NCBI GenBank assembly: GCA_937928595.1 | Contig: CALGJV010000013.1 | Location: forward strand, 161,693 to 225,692 | Reading direction: 5' to 3' | Origin: an uncultured Phycisphaerae bacterium | GTDB taxonomy: Bacteria; Planctomycetota; Phycisphaerae; UBA1845; Fen-1342 | Length of the DNA stretch: 64,000 nt | Shown here: in pieces, positions 1 to 8,150 of the stretch | How the letters are laid out: the number at the start of each line of letters is the position of its first letter | Position numbering within the stretch: position 1 is the first letter of the stretch | Translations under genes and position numbers: made by a program | Notes under the pieces: generated by a model | Seen by the model: only the letters and a program-made list of their open reading frames with translations | Databases searched by the model: none | Told to the model about the DNA's origin: nothing

Positions 1-3000
1 GAGAAGAATCTGGCCCAGCGGCTGCTCGTGATCCTGGGCGTGATCATCGTCGCAGCGGCGCTGCTGCGGGATCCGCGGCAGACACTGCGGGCGGGCAACG
101 ACATCGCCGGCGGCACGTCGCTGATCTTCGAGCTCGACACGACCGAAGCCGACAACGACCCGACGCTGGCGGAGCGGGTGAAAGAGCAGCTCCAGCGGCG
201 CGTGGATCCGAAGGGGGTGTACGACATCCAGTGGCGCGTGCACGGCCGCAACCGCCTCGAGGTGCAGATGCCGCTGCCGCCGAAGGACGCCCGGGCGCGG
301 CTCGACGCATACCGCAAGGCGCTCGACGCGCTGTACGAGTATGAGATCACGCGCGGCACGGTCGAACGCACGCTGCGGTTGCCGGCCGAGGAGCGGCCGG
401 AGGCGATCCGGAAGCTGGCGGAGCGCAACGCGCCGGCGGCGCTGGCCAACGCCACGCCGGCCGACAAGGCGGCGATCGAGGCCGGCATCGCGAAGCGCGC
501 GGAGAAGCTGCGCGTGGCCGCCGAGCGGTACGACGCGTACCTCGCGGCCAAGGCGGCGCTGGACGCGGTGCCGGCCACGGAGCCGGCCGACACGCAGCCG
601 ACCACGACCGGTCCGACGCCCCGGGACGCAGCGCTGGAGGCTTATCGCAACGCGCTCGAGAGCTGGGAGGACGCGATCCACGCGGTGCTGGCGACCAACG
701 TGAACCGCCGCCGGTTCCAGGAGCTCCTGGACCTGGACGTGGACTCGCGGGTGCGCAAGCCGGGTCTGGACAGCATGCGAACCGAGCACGCCGATCTGCG
801 GGCGGAGATCGACGCCGTGATCGAGGCCCATGCGCGGTGGCGCAGCGGAAAGCAGACCCTCGACGGCCCGGCCGATCTGAAGCGGCAGCTCCGCGGTGCG
901 GGACAGCTCGAGTTCCGCATCCTGGCGGAGAACGATCTCCAGAACCCGACGCGGTACGAGCGCTACCGCAAGCAACTGCGCGAGGACGGCGTGACCCGGC
1001 GGCCGGGCGACCCGGAGGGCTGGTTCAAGGTCGACAACCCGATGCAGTTCTTCTCGCTCGAAAAGCAGGAGGACTTGGACGCACTCCAGAAGACGTACCG
1101 GAACCATCACTACGTGGTGGAACGGGTCCCGGGCGACCGGGGCGACGAGTGGTTCGTGCTGGCCAAGACGACGCCGGAGTTCGGGCTGCTCCAGAACCAG
1201 CCGAATCAGCGACCGTGGCGCCTGACGCGGGCCCGGGAGGATCGCGACGAGCACGGGCGCTGGTGCGTACGGTTCAGCCTGGACCCGATCGGCGGGCAGT
1301 ACTTCGAGCGGCTGACGAGCGCGAACATCAACAAGCCGCTGTGCATCATCGTGGACAACGTGGCGTACTCGGCGGCGAACATCCAGAGCGCGATCAGCAC
1401 GTCGGGCCAGATCACGGGCGAGTTCAGCGTCGACAAGGTGATGTACCTGGTCCGCACGATGGAAGGCGGCATGCTGCCGGCGCGGCTGAAGGACACGCCG
1501 CTGTCCGAGCGGACGATCGGCTCGAGCTTGGGCGAAGCGAACCGCGACGCCGCGATCCGCGCCGGCCTGATCGGCACGGCCGCGGTCGTGCTGATCATGC
1601 TGGTGTACTACCTGGTCTGCGGGGCCATCGCCAACGTGGCGCTGTTCCTGAACGTGTTCCTCACGCTCGCGGCGCTGGCGATGCTCAACGCCCGGATCAC
1701 GCTGGACGGCGTGGCCGGCATCATCCTGTCGGTCGGCATGACGGTCGACGCGAACGTGCTGATCTACGAGCGCATGCGGGAGGAGAGGGCCCGCGGCTCG
1801 TCCCTGCGGATGGTGATCAAGAACGGATTCGACAAGGCCTTTTCGACGATCTTCGACTCCAACATCACGACGCTGCTGACCTGCCTGATCATCTACTACG
1901 TGGGCAGCGAGGAAGTGAAGGGGTTCGGCCTGACGCTCGGCTGGGGCGTCGCGTTGAACATGTTCACGGCGGTGTTCGTGACCCGCACTCTGTTCGGCGT
2001 GCTGCTCAAGCTGAACCTCATCAAGGATGTCAAGATGATGCGGGTGATCAGCGTGCCGAACATCGACTGGTGCGGCAAGCGCAACTTCTTCCTGGGGCTC
2101 TCGGCCGTGGTGATCGTCGCGGGCGTGAGCGTGCTGTTCGTCCGCGGCCGGGACCTGTTCGACGTCGAGTTTCGCGGCGGCGCGCAGGTCGAGTTCGAGC
2201 TGAAGAAGGGCTCGACGCTCAATGACGCCAAGATCGGCGCGGCGCTCGGGCGGGTGAGCGACGCCCTGGGCGCGGACGCCGCCCGCGTGGCGCAGGCCGG
2301 CGTCACCCCGGTGCCGAACGAGCCGGGCGTGTTCGTCGTCGACGTGCCGGGTGTCGATCCGCACCGCGTGGCGGCCCTCATTGCCGAGCCGCTCGAGGAG
2401 GCCGGGCTGCTGGAGCGCGGCGGTCGGGCGCTGAGCGTGGCCGCGCAGTCCCTCCGCATCCGCGTGCCGCTGGACGTGGCGCCGGAGGTGCTGACGGCCC
2501 AGATCCGCCAGGCCGGCGTGAGCGGCGTGCAGGCGGCCAAGGAGCTGGCGACCGCGAGCATCAACGCGGTGCTGGAGACGGGCGGCGTTGAGCAGCGCGG
2601 CCTGGTCTGGAACCTCACGACCACCGTGACCAACATGCGCCTGGTCGAGCGGGCGCTGCTCGAGGCGCTGGGCGATGACATGCAGGTCCAGCCGAGCATC
2701 ACGTTCGAGCTCGGCGGCGGCCGTCCGCTGCCCGTGGTGGACCGGCTGATCGAGACCGTGGTGCCGAACCTCCCGCCGGGCACGAACTACGACCTGACGG
2801 ACTACCTGGGCGGCGTCGCGTTCCACCTCGAGCGCCTCAGCCCGCCGCAGACGCTGGCCGAGCTCCGCAGCCGCCTGGACAACATCCACTTCCAGCCGGA
2901 CTTCGTGAACGTGCCGAAGCGCGACTTCGACGTGCTCGGCATCGTGCCGGCCGGCGACAGCCCGGAAGGGCAGCGCTTCAGCGACGTCGTCGTCGTGACG

Positions 3001-3708
3001 GTCGACCCGGAACTGCGCTTCAGCGAGGACCCCGACCGGTGGGCCACCGGGTTGGCGAGCGTCGAGCAGCGCAAGATCACGACCGCGCTGACCACCGAGC
3101 AGACGCTGCGCAAGATGATGCAGTTCAAGCCGCAGATCGCCGCCCGTTCGGCGCAACAGGCCAGCATCGCGCTGATCCTGTCGTGGGCCATGATCATCGG
3201 CTACGTCTGGATCCGGTTCGGCAAGCCGATCTACGGCGTCGCGGGCGTCGTGGCGCTGATCCACGACGTGCTCGTGGCCCTGTCGTTCATCGGCTTCAGC
3301 TTCTACCTGGCCTCGTGGGGCATCGGCGACCGGCTGCTGGTCAGCGATTTCAAAGTGAACATGCCGATCATCGCGGCCCTCCTGACGATCATCGGTTTCT
3401 CGATCAACGACACGATCGTCATCTTCGACCGCGTCCGCGAGATCCGCGGGCGGCTCGGGTTCGTCACGCCGCAGATCGTGAACGACAGCATCAACCAGTG
3501 CATGTCGCGCACGCTGCTCACGACGTTCACGGTGCTGCTCGTGGTCCTGATCATGTACGTCTACGGCGGCAGCACGATCCGCGGGTTCAACTACACCATG
3601 CTGATCGGCTGCGTCTCGGGCGTGTACTCGACCGTCGTCATCGCGGGTCCCCTGCTGCTCCTGGCGGGCGGCACCGCCCCGGCGGCGCAGCGCTCGGGCG
3701 CCCGCTGA
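1..3708 (+). CDS. secDF: Fused protein translocase subunit SecDF (5' partial)
   Basis: Auxiliary subunit of the Sec translocon that uses the proton motive force to pull exported proteins across the inner membrane. The frame is open from base 1 (EKNLAQRLL...), so the start codon lies just outside the window; the GTG at 28 is probably internal. The SecD half has a first membrane segment, the GGTSLIFELD motif (about residues 36-45), and a membrane bundle with the D4/D5 motifs GEANRDAAIRAGL (about 511) and VGMTVDANVLIYERMREE (about 579-596). The SecF half starts near residue 688, with FDVEFRGGAQVEFEL (about 720) and GFSINDTIVIFDRVREIRGR (about 1132-1151). About 200 mainly helical, Ala/Glu/Arg-rich residues (about 100-300) are inserted in the first periplasmic domain, which makes it longer than usual SecDF proteins. 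Confidence 0.95.
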   Translation, partial: EKNLAQRLLVILGVIIVAAALLRDPRQTLRAGNDIAGGTSLIFELDTTEADNDPTLAERVKEQLQRRVDPKGVYDIQWRVHGRNRLEVQMPLPPKDARARLDAYRKALDALYEYEITRGTVERTLRLPAEERPEAIRKLAERNAPAALANATPADKAAIEAGIAKRAEKLRVAAERYDAYLAAKAALDAVPATEPADTQPTTTGPTPRDAALEAYRNALESWEDAIHAVLATNVNRRRFQELLDLDVDSRVRKPGLDSMRTEHADLRAEIDAVIEAHARWRSGKQTLDGPADLKRQLRGAGQLEFRILAENDLQNPTRYERYRKQLREDGVTRRPGDPEGWFKVDNPMQFFSLEKQEDLDALQKTYRNHHYVVERVPGDRGDEWFVLAKTTPEFGLLQNQPNQRPWRLTRAREDRDEHGRWCVRFSLDPIGGQYFERLTSANINKPLCIIVDNVAYSAANIQSAISTSGQITGEFSVDKVMYLVRTMEGGMLPARLKDTPLSERTIGSSLGEANRDAAIRAGLIGTAAVVLIMLVYYLVCGAIANVALFLNVFLTLAALAMLNARITLDGVAGIILSVGMTVDANVLIYERMREERARGSSLRMVIKNGFDKAFSTIFDSNITTLLTCLIIYYVGSEEVKGFGLTLGWGVALNMFTAVFVTRTLFGVLLKLNLIKDVKMMRVISVPNIDWCGKRNFFLGLSAVVIVAGVSVLFVRGRDLFDVEFRGGAQVEFELKKGSTLNDAKIGAALGRVSDALGADAARVAQAGVTPVPNEPGVFVVDVPGVDPHRVAALIAEPLEEAGLLERGGRALSVAAQSLRIRVPLDVAPEVLTAQIRQAGVSGVQAAKELATASINAVLETGGVEQRGLVWNLTTTVTNMRLVERALLEALGDDMQVQPSITFELGGGRPLPVVDRLIETVVPNLPPGTNYDLTDYLGGVAFHLERLSPPQTLAELRSRLDNIHFQPDFVNVPKRDFDVLGIVPAGDSPEGQRFSDVVVVTVDPELRFSEDPDRWATGLASVEQRKITTALTTEQTLRKMMQFKPQIAARSAQQASIALILSWAMIIGYVWIRFGKPIYGVAGVVALIHDVLVALSFIGFSFYLASWGIGDRLLVSDFKVNMPIIAALLTIIGFSINDTIVIFDRVREIRGRLGFVTPQIVNDSINQCMSRTLLTTFTVLLVVLIMYVYGGSTIRGFNYTMLIGCVSGVYSTVVIAGPLLLLAGGTAPAAQRSGAR

Positions 3709-3737
3709 TCCGCCTGTAGCCCCGCGCCCCGCGGTGC

Positions 3738-3743
3738 TATACT
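3738..3743 (+). promoter_or_regulatory. Putative -10 box TATACT for the LysM gene
   Basis: TATACT lies about 60 bases before the ATG of the LysM gene and directly before the left arm of a GC-rich hairpin. Several other gene starts in this window have a similar A/T hexamer in otherwise GC-rich DNA. No convincing -35 box is visible. Confidence 0.4.
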
Positions 3744-3744
3744 A

Positions 3745-3791
3745 CCGCCCGGCCGGCGGCCCGAAGGCACCGGTCGGGCGGCGGTCTTTTT
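3745..3791 (+). terminator. Putative rho-independent terminator after secDF
   Basis: A 12-bp stem (3745-3756 with 3770-3781, one G-T pair, 13-base loop) is followed by a short spacer and five T at 3787-3791. It sits 37 bases after the secDF stop and ends 13 bases before the LysM gene's ATG. A transcript starting from the TATACT at 3738 would lose most of the left arm, so the hairpin should stop only read-through from secDF. Confidence 0.5.
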
Positions 3792-3804
3792 GCGAGGCGG
3801 AGCC

Positions 3805-5178
3805 ATGTTGAAGACCGAACACAAGATCGGGATCGTCGTGGGCCTGCTGCTCGTCGGCGGCGCCGTCGTCTTCACGGTGGACCAGGCGCGCAAGAGTCCC
3901 AAGAAGGTGTCCGAGGTGGCCCAGTTCGACGGCCCCGGGGTCAGCGGCACGCCCGCTCCAAAACCGCCGCCCGCGTCGCCGGGCGGGGCGGCCGCGCCGC
4001 GCGACGCGGCCAATCGCCTTGATCGCCCGGCCCCCGTCCGACCGGACACCGGCAGCGCTCCGCCGCCCGGGCCGCCCCCGAGCGGCGCCGGGGCCGCCAC
4101 CCGGCCGGCCGTCGGGAACATGCCGCCGCTCGACCTCGCGGCGGTCCTCCGCGAGAAGACCGGCCTGACCGGCAACCGGGTGCAGACGCCCGCGCCTCCG
4201 CCGCCGGGACCGGAAGCGACACTGCCCGCCGCGGGCGGGTCCGTGCCGGCTCCGGGCGACAGCGGCGCGCTTCGTGCCTCCGCGCCGAGCGGCACAACGG
4301 AGCGTCCCGCGTCTCCCTCCGGCGGCACGCCGCCTTCAGGGCCCGACACCGGCAGCCGCCTGGACATGACGCCGCCGAAGAGTGCCGCACCGAGGCCGCC
4401 GACGCCGGTCGGCGGCACTCCGCCGGGCGACGGAGCCCCGGTCGCGGCGGCCCGCAGGCATGTCGTGGAGGAAGGCGATTCGCTCTGGGCGCTCGCCGAG
4501 CAGTACTACGGCGACGGGAAGTACTATGTGAAGATCGCGGCGGCCAACAAGCTGACCAATCCCGATGTTCTGACGGCCGGCACTGAGCTCGTCATCCCGC
4601 CCAAGGACGAGCCGACGCCGCGTCCGGGGACGGAGCGGCCGCGAAGCGAACCGCAGGCCGGTGATGCAAGGGCCGCGGCGCCCGACACTGGGAAGGCAAG
4701 CGGTGAAGTGATCAAGCCGGCCGCCGGCAGTCGGCCCGGGGCCGACACGGCATCGCCAGACGCGACCACCAAGCCGCCGCCGAGGGACGTCAGCGCGAAG
4801 GCGCCCGCCGGCGCGAAGCCGGCCGAGAACCGTGGCGCGGCGAACAACGGCGCCAACGGTTCCAAGCCCCCGGCGAAGGACAAGGCCGCCGACGCGAAGG
4901 GCAAGCCGACCGCCGCCGCGAACGGCACGGGAAAGAACGGTGCCGCCGCGACGCGGGCGGACTCGGCCCCGGTCGACAAGGACAAGCCCGCCGCGACGGG
5001 CAAGACGAGGCCCCGCCGCACGCACATCGTCGCCAAGGGTGAGACGCTGCGAACGATTGCCCGCACCGAGCTCAAAAACGAAGATCTCTGGCGCAAGATC
5101 TACGAGCTCAACAAGAGCCGGATCAAGAACCCGAACGTTCTGCCCGTCGGGCTGGTGCTGGTTCTGCCGGAGCCGTAG
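3805..5178 (+). CDS. Membrane-anchored protein with two LysM domains
   Basis: Protein of 457 residues likely to bind peptidoglycan or a related glycan from the periplasm. A single membrane segment at about residues 7-25 follows a short basic N-terminus. A long Pro/Ala/Gly-rich linker leads to one LysM (about 217-266, HVVEEGDSLWALAEQYYG), a second Ala/Lys/Pro-rich linker, and a C-terminal LysM-like domain (about 404-456, HIVAKGETLRTIA). Start chosen at ATG 3805, which has GAGGCGGAG just upstream, over the in-frame TTG at 3790. It has its own putative promoter and is convergent with purC. The binding target is inferred from the domain family. Confidence 0.85.
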   Translation: MLKTEHKIGIVVGLLLVGGAVVFTVDQARKSPKKVSEVAQFDGPGVSGTPAPKPPPASPGGAAAPRDAANRLDRPAPVRPDTGSAPPPGPPPSGAGAATRPAVGNMPPLDLAAVLREKTGLTGNRVQTPAPPPPGPEATLPAAGGSVPAPGDSGALRASAPSGTTERPASPSGGTPPSGPDTGSRLDMTPPKSAAPRPPTPVGGTPPGDGAPVAAARRHVVEEGDSLWALAEQYYGDGKYYVKIAAANKLTNPDVLTAGTELVIPPKDEPTPRPGTERPRSEPQAGDARAAAPDTGKASGEVIKPAAGSRPGADTASPDATTKPPPRDVSAKAPAGAKPAENRGAANNGANGSKPPAKDKAADAKGKPTAAANGTGKNGAAATRADSAPVDKDKPAATGKTRPRRTHIVAKGETLRTIARTELKNEDLWRKIYELNKSRIKNPNVLPVGLVLVLPEP

Positions 5179-5209
5179 GGCGCGCGTTTGCGCGGTCGCC
5201 GGTCGCCGG

Positions 5210-6142
5210 TCACGCGCCCGTCAGAAGGCGACACGCCACTTCGTAGCGCTCGCGCGTCTTCGCGATGATCTCCTCGGGCAACGGCGGCGGGGGGGGCTGC
5301 TTGTTCCAGTTGAGCGACTCGAGGTAGTCCCGCAGGAACTGCTTGTCGAAGCTGGGCTGGTCCTGGCCGAGGCGGTACTGGTCCGCGGGCCAGAACCGGG
5401 ATGAATCGGGGGTCAGGACTTCGTCGGCCAGCAGCAACTCACCGTTGCACAGCCCGAATTCGAACTTCGTATCGGCGATGATGATCCCGCGCCGTTCGGC
5501 ATGGGCCGCCGCCTGCCGGTACAGCTCGAGCGCGCGGCTCCGCACTCGCTCCAGCAACTCGCGCGCGTTCTGCGTCGTGCCGCGCTTGGTGGCGAGGAAG
5601 CGGTTCACGATGCCGACGGCATCCTCGAAGGACACGGCCTCGTCGTGGCCGACCTCCGCCTTCGTCGAGGGCGTAAACAGCGGCTCGGGCAGCTTCGCGG
5701 CTTTCTGAAGTCCGGGCGGCAAGCGCAGCCCGCTGACGGTGCCGGTGGCCTGGTACTCCTTCCACCCACTGCCCACCAGGTACCCGCGGACAATGCACTC
5801 GATCGGCAGAATATCGACGCGCTTCACGACCATCGCCCGGCCGACGAGCTGGTCGATGAACGGGGCGTAGCCTTCCGGCACCTGCTCGTCCGTGACGACG
5901 TAATCGAGGTGGTGCGGCGTGCAGGCCGGCAGCGTGCGGAGCCAGTACTCCGACATGCGCGTCAGCAGGATGCCCTTGCCCGGCACGGGCTGGTTCATCA
6001 CGACGTCGAACGCCGAGATGCGGTCTGTCGCCACGATGAGCAGGCGCGCGCCCGCACGGTACACGTCGCGGACCTTGCCGCGGCGGACGAGCTCGGGGAG
6101 GTCGGTCTTGAAGACGGGCGAGAAAGACGAAGGGCTGTTCAT
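5210..6142 (-). CDS. purC: Phosphoribosylaminoimidazole-succinocarboxamide synthase (SAICAR synthetase)
   Basis: Cytoplasmic purine synthesis enzyme that joins aspartate to CAIR with ATP. The 310-residue protein has the N-terminal GKVRDVY motif, ATDRISAFDVVM, the IVRGYLVGSGWKEYQ substrate loop, DTKFEFG, and DEVLTPDSSRFW followed by SFDKQFLRDYL. Its length fits the longer bacterial/yeast-type PurC rather than the roughly 240-residue E. coli type. The ATG at 6142 overlaps the TGA of the upstream gene (ATGA), so the two are probably translationally coupled. Other purine genes are not in the window. Confidence 0.96.
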   Translation of the reverse strand: MNSPSSFSPVFKTDLPELVRRGKVRDVYRAGARLLIVATDRISAFDVVMNQPVPGKGILLTRMSEYWLRTLPACTPHHLDYVVTDEQVPEGYAPFIDQLVGRAMVVKRVDILPIECIVRGYLVGSGWKEYQATGTVSGLRLPPGLQKAAKLPEPLFTPSTKAEVGHDEAVSFEDAVGIVNRFLATKRGTTQNARELLERVRSRALELYRQAAAHAERRGIIIADTKFEFGLCNGELLLADEVLTPDSSRFWPADQYRLGQDQPSFDKQFLRDYLESLNWNKQPPPPPLPEEIIAKTRERYEVACRLLTGA

Positions 6143-7065
6143 GGCCGGGACTCCTGGGGCTCGGGTGGTGCTGCCGACGTACGCGCCGGTTGCGAGCTCG
6201 GGCCGGGCTCCCCCTCCGTCGGCGCCGCGTTGCCTCCCGGCGGCGCGGTGTAGCCGCGCAGTGCCAGGACGCGCGCGGCCAGGCGGGTCAGGGCGTCGTG
6301 CAGCTCGGTCAGGCGCCGGCGCTCGTCCCGCTCTCCGGCCAGAGCCGGATCGTGCCGCAGGCGGGCCTTGATCATCGCGGCACATCGGCCCGCGGCCGCC
6401 ACGAGGCGGCGCGCGTCCGGCCGCACTTCGGCGTATTCCTCCGCGTGGGTCAGCCAGGCGGCGAGCGGGCGGCCGTCGAACGCGGATTCCAGCAGGGCGG
6501 CCTGCTCCGCCGCGAGGCGGCGGCCCAGCGCGGCGCGCTCGTACGCGGTTACGTAGCTCAGGCGGAACGTGCGGCCGCCGTCGGCCTGCGCCGCTACCCG
6601 CAGCCGCGTCTGGGCCAGCAGGTCGTCCAGCGCCGTGCCCCGGGCCTGGAGCGCGAGCTGCTCCAGTTCCGCCAGTTGCGGCGGCCGGGCGGCCAGCACC
6701 GCCCGCTGAAGCGCCCGCAGCGCCGCGAGCCAGTCCTCATCGTCGAGCAGCTCGAAGCCTTCCCGCACGATTTGCAGCAGGTCCGCGGTGGAGCGCGCCT
6801 CGCCCGCGTCGGCCGACGCGTCGTCTTCCACCACGGTCGGGGCCGGCGTCGCCGCCGTCAGTTCGACGCGAGCCACAAGCGCGGCCGGGAACGTCCGGAG
6901 GACGCCGGAAGTCGTCCCGGGCACCTGGATGCGGAACACGACGTGCTGGTCCGTGCGGGAGACCAGGTCGCCGGTATGGCGGGTTCCGTCGCGCAGGTAC
7001 AGAATGTCCGCGTGGATGGCGGCCGGGCAGGCCAGGATCAGTGTGACGAGGAACCGCGCGTGCAT
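6139..7065 (-). CDS. Secreted protein of unknown function, co-transcribed with purC
   Basis: Protein of 308 residues with a clear N-terminal signal peptide (MHARFLVTLILACPAAIHA). The mature part begins with a small beta-rich segment (DILYLRDGTRHTGDLVSR), a pattern often seen in planctomycete envelope proteins that start with a short SH3/Sm-like fold. This is followed by a mainly helical Ala/Leu/Arg-rich domain and a Pro/Ala/Ser-rich C-terminal tail. I do not recognise the family of the helical part. The TGA overlaps the purC start by four bases, suggesting coupling, although no functional link to purine synthesis is apparent. Start chosen at ATG 7065 because it begins the signal peptide. Confidence 0.75.
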   Translation of the reverse strand: MHARFLVTLILACPAAIHADILYLRDGTRHTGDLVSRTDQHVVFRIQVPGTTSGVLRTFPAALVARVELTAATPAPTVVEDDASADAGEARSTADLLQIVREGFELLDDEDWLAALRALQRAVLAARPPQLAELEQLALQARGTALDDLLAQTRLRVAAQADGGRTFRLSYVTAYERAALGRRLAAEQAALLESAFDGRPLAAWLTHAEEYAEVRPDARRLVAAAGRCAAMIKARLRHDPALAGERDERRRLTELHDALTRLAARVLALRGYTAPPGGNAAPTEGEPGPSSQPARTSAAPPEPQESRP

Positions 7066-7107
7066 CAGGACTACCAGCGGCCGCACCAACCCGCGAGCGG
7101 CTGGCGG

Positions 7108-7113
7108 ATTATA
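7108..7113 (-). promoter_or_regulatory. Putative -10 box TATAAT for the 7065-5210 minus-strand operon
   Basis: Read on the minus strand the sequence is CGTATAATCCGCC. It lies in the 50-base gap between two divergent genes and would give a leader of about 35 bases for the gene starting at 7065. Nearly the same string (GGTATAATCCGCC) occurs upstream of cmk at 22997-23002, which supports a shared promoter element. Confidence 0.5.
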
Positions 7114-7115
7114 CG

Positions 7116-8150
7116 ATGAGCGTTGGACCATACAACGAGCGCGGCACGCCCGGCATCCTGCGCGTCGCGGTCGTCGGCTCCGGCGAGCGGCTCGAGGCCG
7201 TGCTCGCCGCGGTCCGCGGCACCGGCCAGATTGAGGTGGTCGGACAGGCGGGCATGCCCGCCGGCGGCGGGCTGCCCGGCTTGCCGTGGTTCGACGACCC
7301 GCGGGCGCTGCTGGCGGCGCCGGAAGTGCAAGCGATCCTGCTGGCGGGCTCGACACGCCGTGACGCAGAGCACGCCCAACTCGCGGCCGAGCGGAACCTG
7401 CCGTTGTGGCGGCTCCCGCCGGCGGGGCGCTCCTTCGCCGAAGCCGCCGAGGCCGCCGCGCGGGTTCGCAAGGTGGCGGCGGTGCGGCGCGTGGCGTCCT
7501 GGTGGGAACACGTGTTCGAGCACGTGTGGCGGGAACTGGCGTTTCCGCCGGATTTTCGGCCGCTCCTGTCGGAGCTGCGGCTGAGCGTACGCGGCCCGGT
7601 GCAGCAGTCGTGGCGCGCCAGTTTGGCCGAGGCCGGCGGCGGCGTGCTCGCGACCGACGGGTACGGGCTGCTCGAAGCGCTCGTGGCCCTGCGCGGCCTG
7701 CCCGAGAGCGTCGTGGCGGCCGCCGGCCGCCTGCGGGCCACCAGCGCCGCCCGCGAAACCGAGGACACGGTCGTGGCGGTGCTGCGCTACACGGGCGGCG
7801 GCCATGCCGTCCTGCGCATGGGTTGGGACCTTCCGCCGGGCGAGCGGACGCTCATCCACCACGGCGCCGCCGCCAGCGTGACGCTCACCGACGATGTCGT
7901 GACGGTCGCCGACGCGGAGGGTCTCACGATCGACGCGCGGCCGCTGCCCTCGGAGTGGCTGCCGAGCGAGCTGGTGCGGTTCGTGCACTTCGTGCGGGGC
8001 GACGCCCGCGACCAGGCGGCTGCGCCGCTCGAGCGCCACCTCGCGGTGAGCGCGCTGCTCGACGCGCTCTACCTCTCCGCCCGCACGGGTCACCCCGAAT
8101 CGCCGCACAAGTTCTACGCGACTGCGGGCTGGCCGGAGCCGCGGCCGTGA
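7116..8150 (+). CDS. GFO/IDH/MocA-like oxidoreductase-fold protein, degenerate
   Basis: Protein of 344 residues with the layout of the GFO/IDH/MocA family: an N-terminal Rossmann-like part (ILRVAVVGSGERLEAVLAAV) and a C-terminal alpha/beta part with VLRMGWDLPPGERTLIHH. Family members normally use NAD(P) to oxidise or epimerise sugars or similar substrates. Here the dinucleotide loop reads GSGERL rather than G-x-G-x-x-G. The EKP motif that supplies the catalytic lysine is also absent: the equivalent stretch reads LPLWRLPPAGRSF. An altered or non-catalytic role is likely. The next gene overlaps by four bases (GTGA), so the two are probably coupled. Confidence 0.6.
   Translation: MSVGPYNERGTPGILRVAVVGSGERLEAVLAAVRGTGQIEVVGQAGMPAGGGLPGLPWFDDPRALLAAPEVQAILLAGSTRRDAEHAQLAAERNLPLWRLPPAGRSFAEAAEAAARVRKVAAVRRVASWWEHVFEHVWRELAFPPDFRPLLSELRLSVRGPVQQSWRASLAEAGGGVLATDGYGLLEALVALRGLPESVVAAAGRLRATSAARETEDTVVAVLRYTGGGHAVLRMGWDLPPGERTLIHHGAAASVTLTDDVVTVADAEGLTIDARPLPSEWLPSELVRFVHFVRGDARDQAAAPLERHLAVSALLDALYLSARTGHPESPHKFYATAGWPEPRP

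Noticed and set aside
5178..5218. Bidirectional terminator between the LysM gene and purC (GGGCGCG...CGCGCCC)
   Set aside because: Seven-base arms with a long loop holding a GGTCGCC repeat and no T-run; support is too weak.
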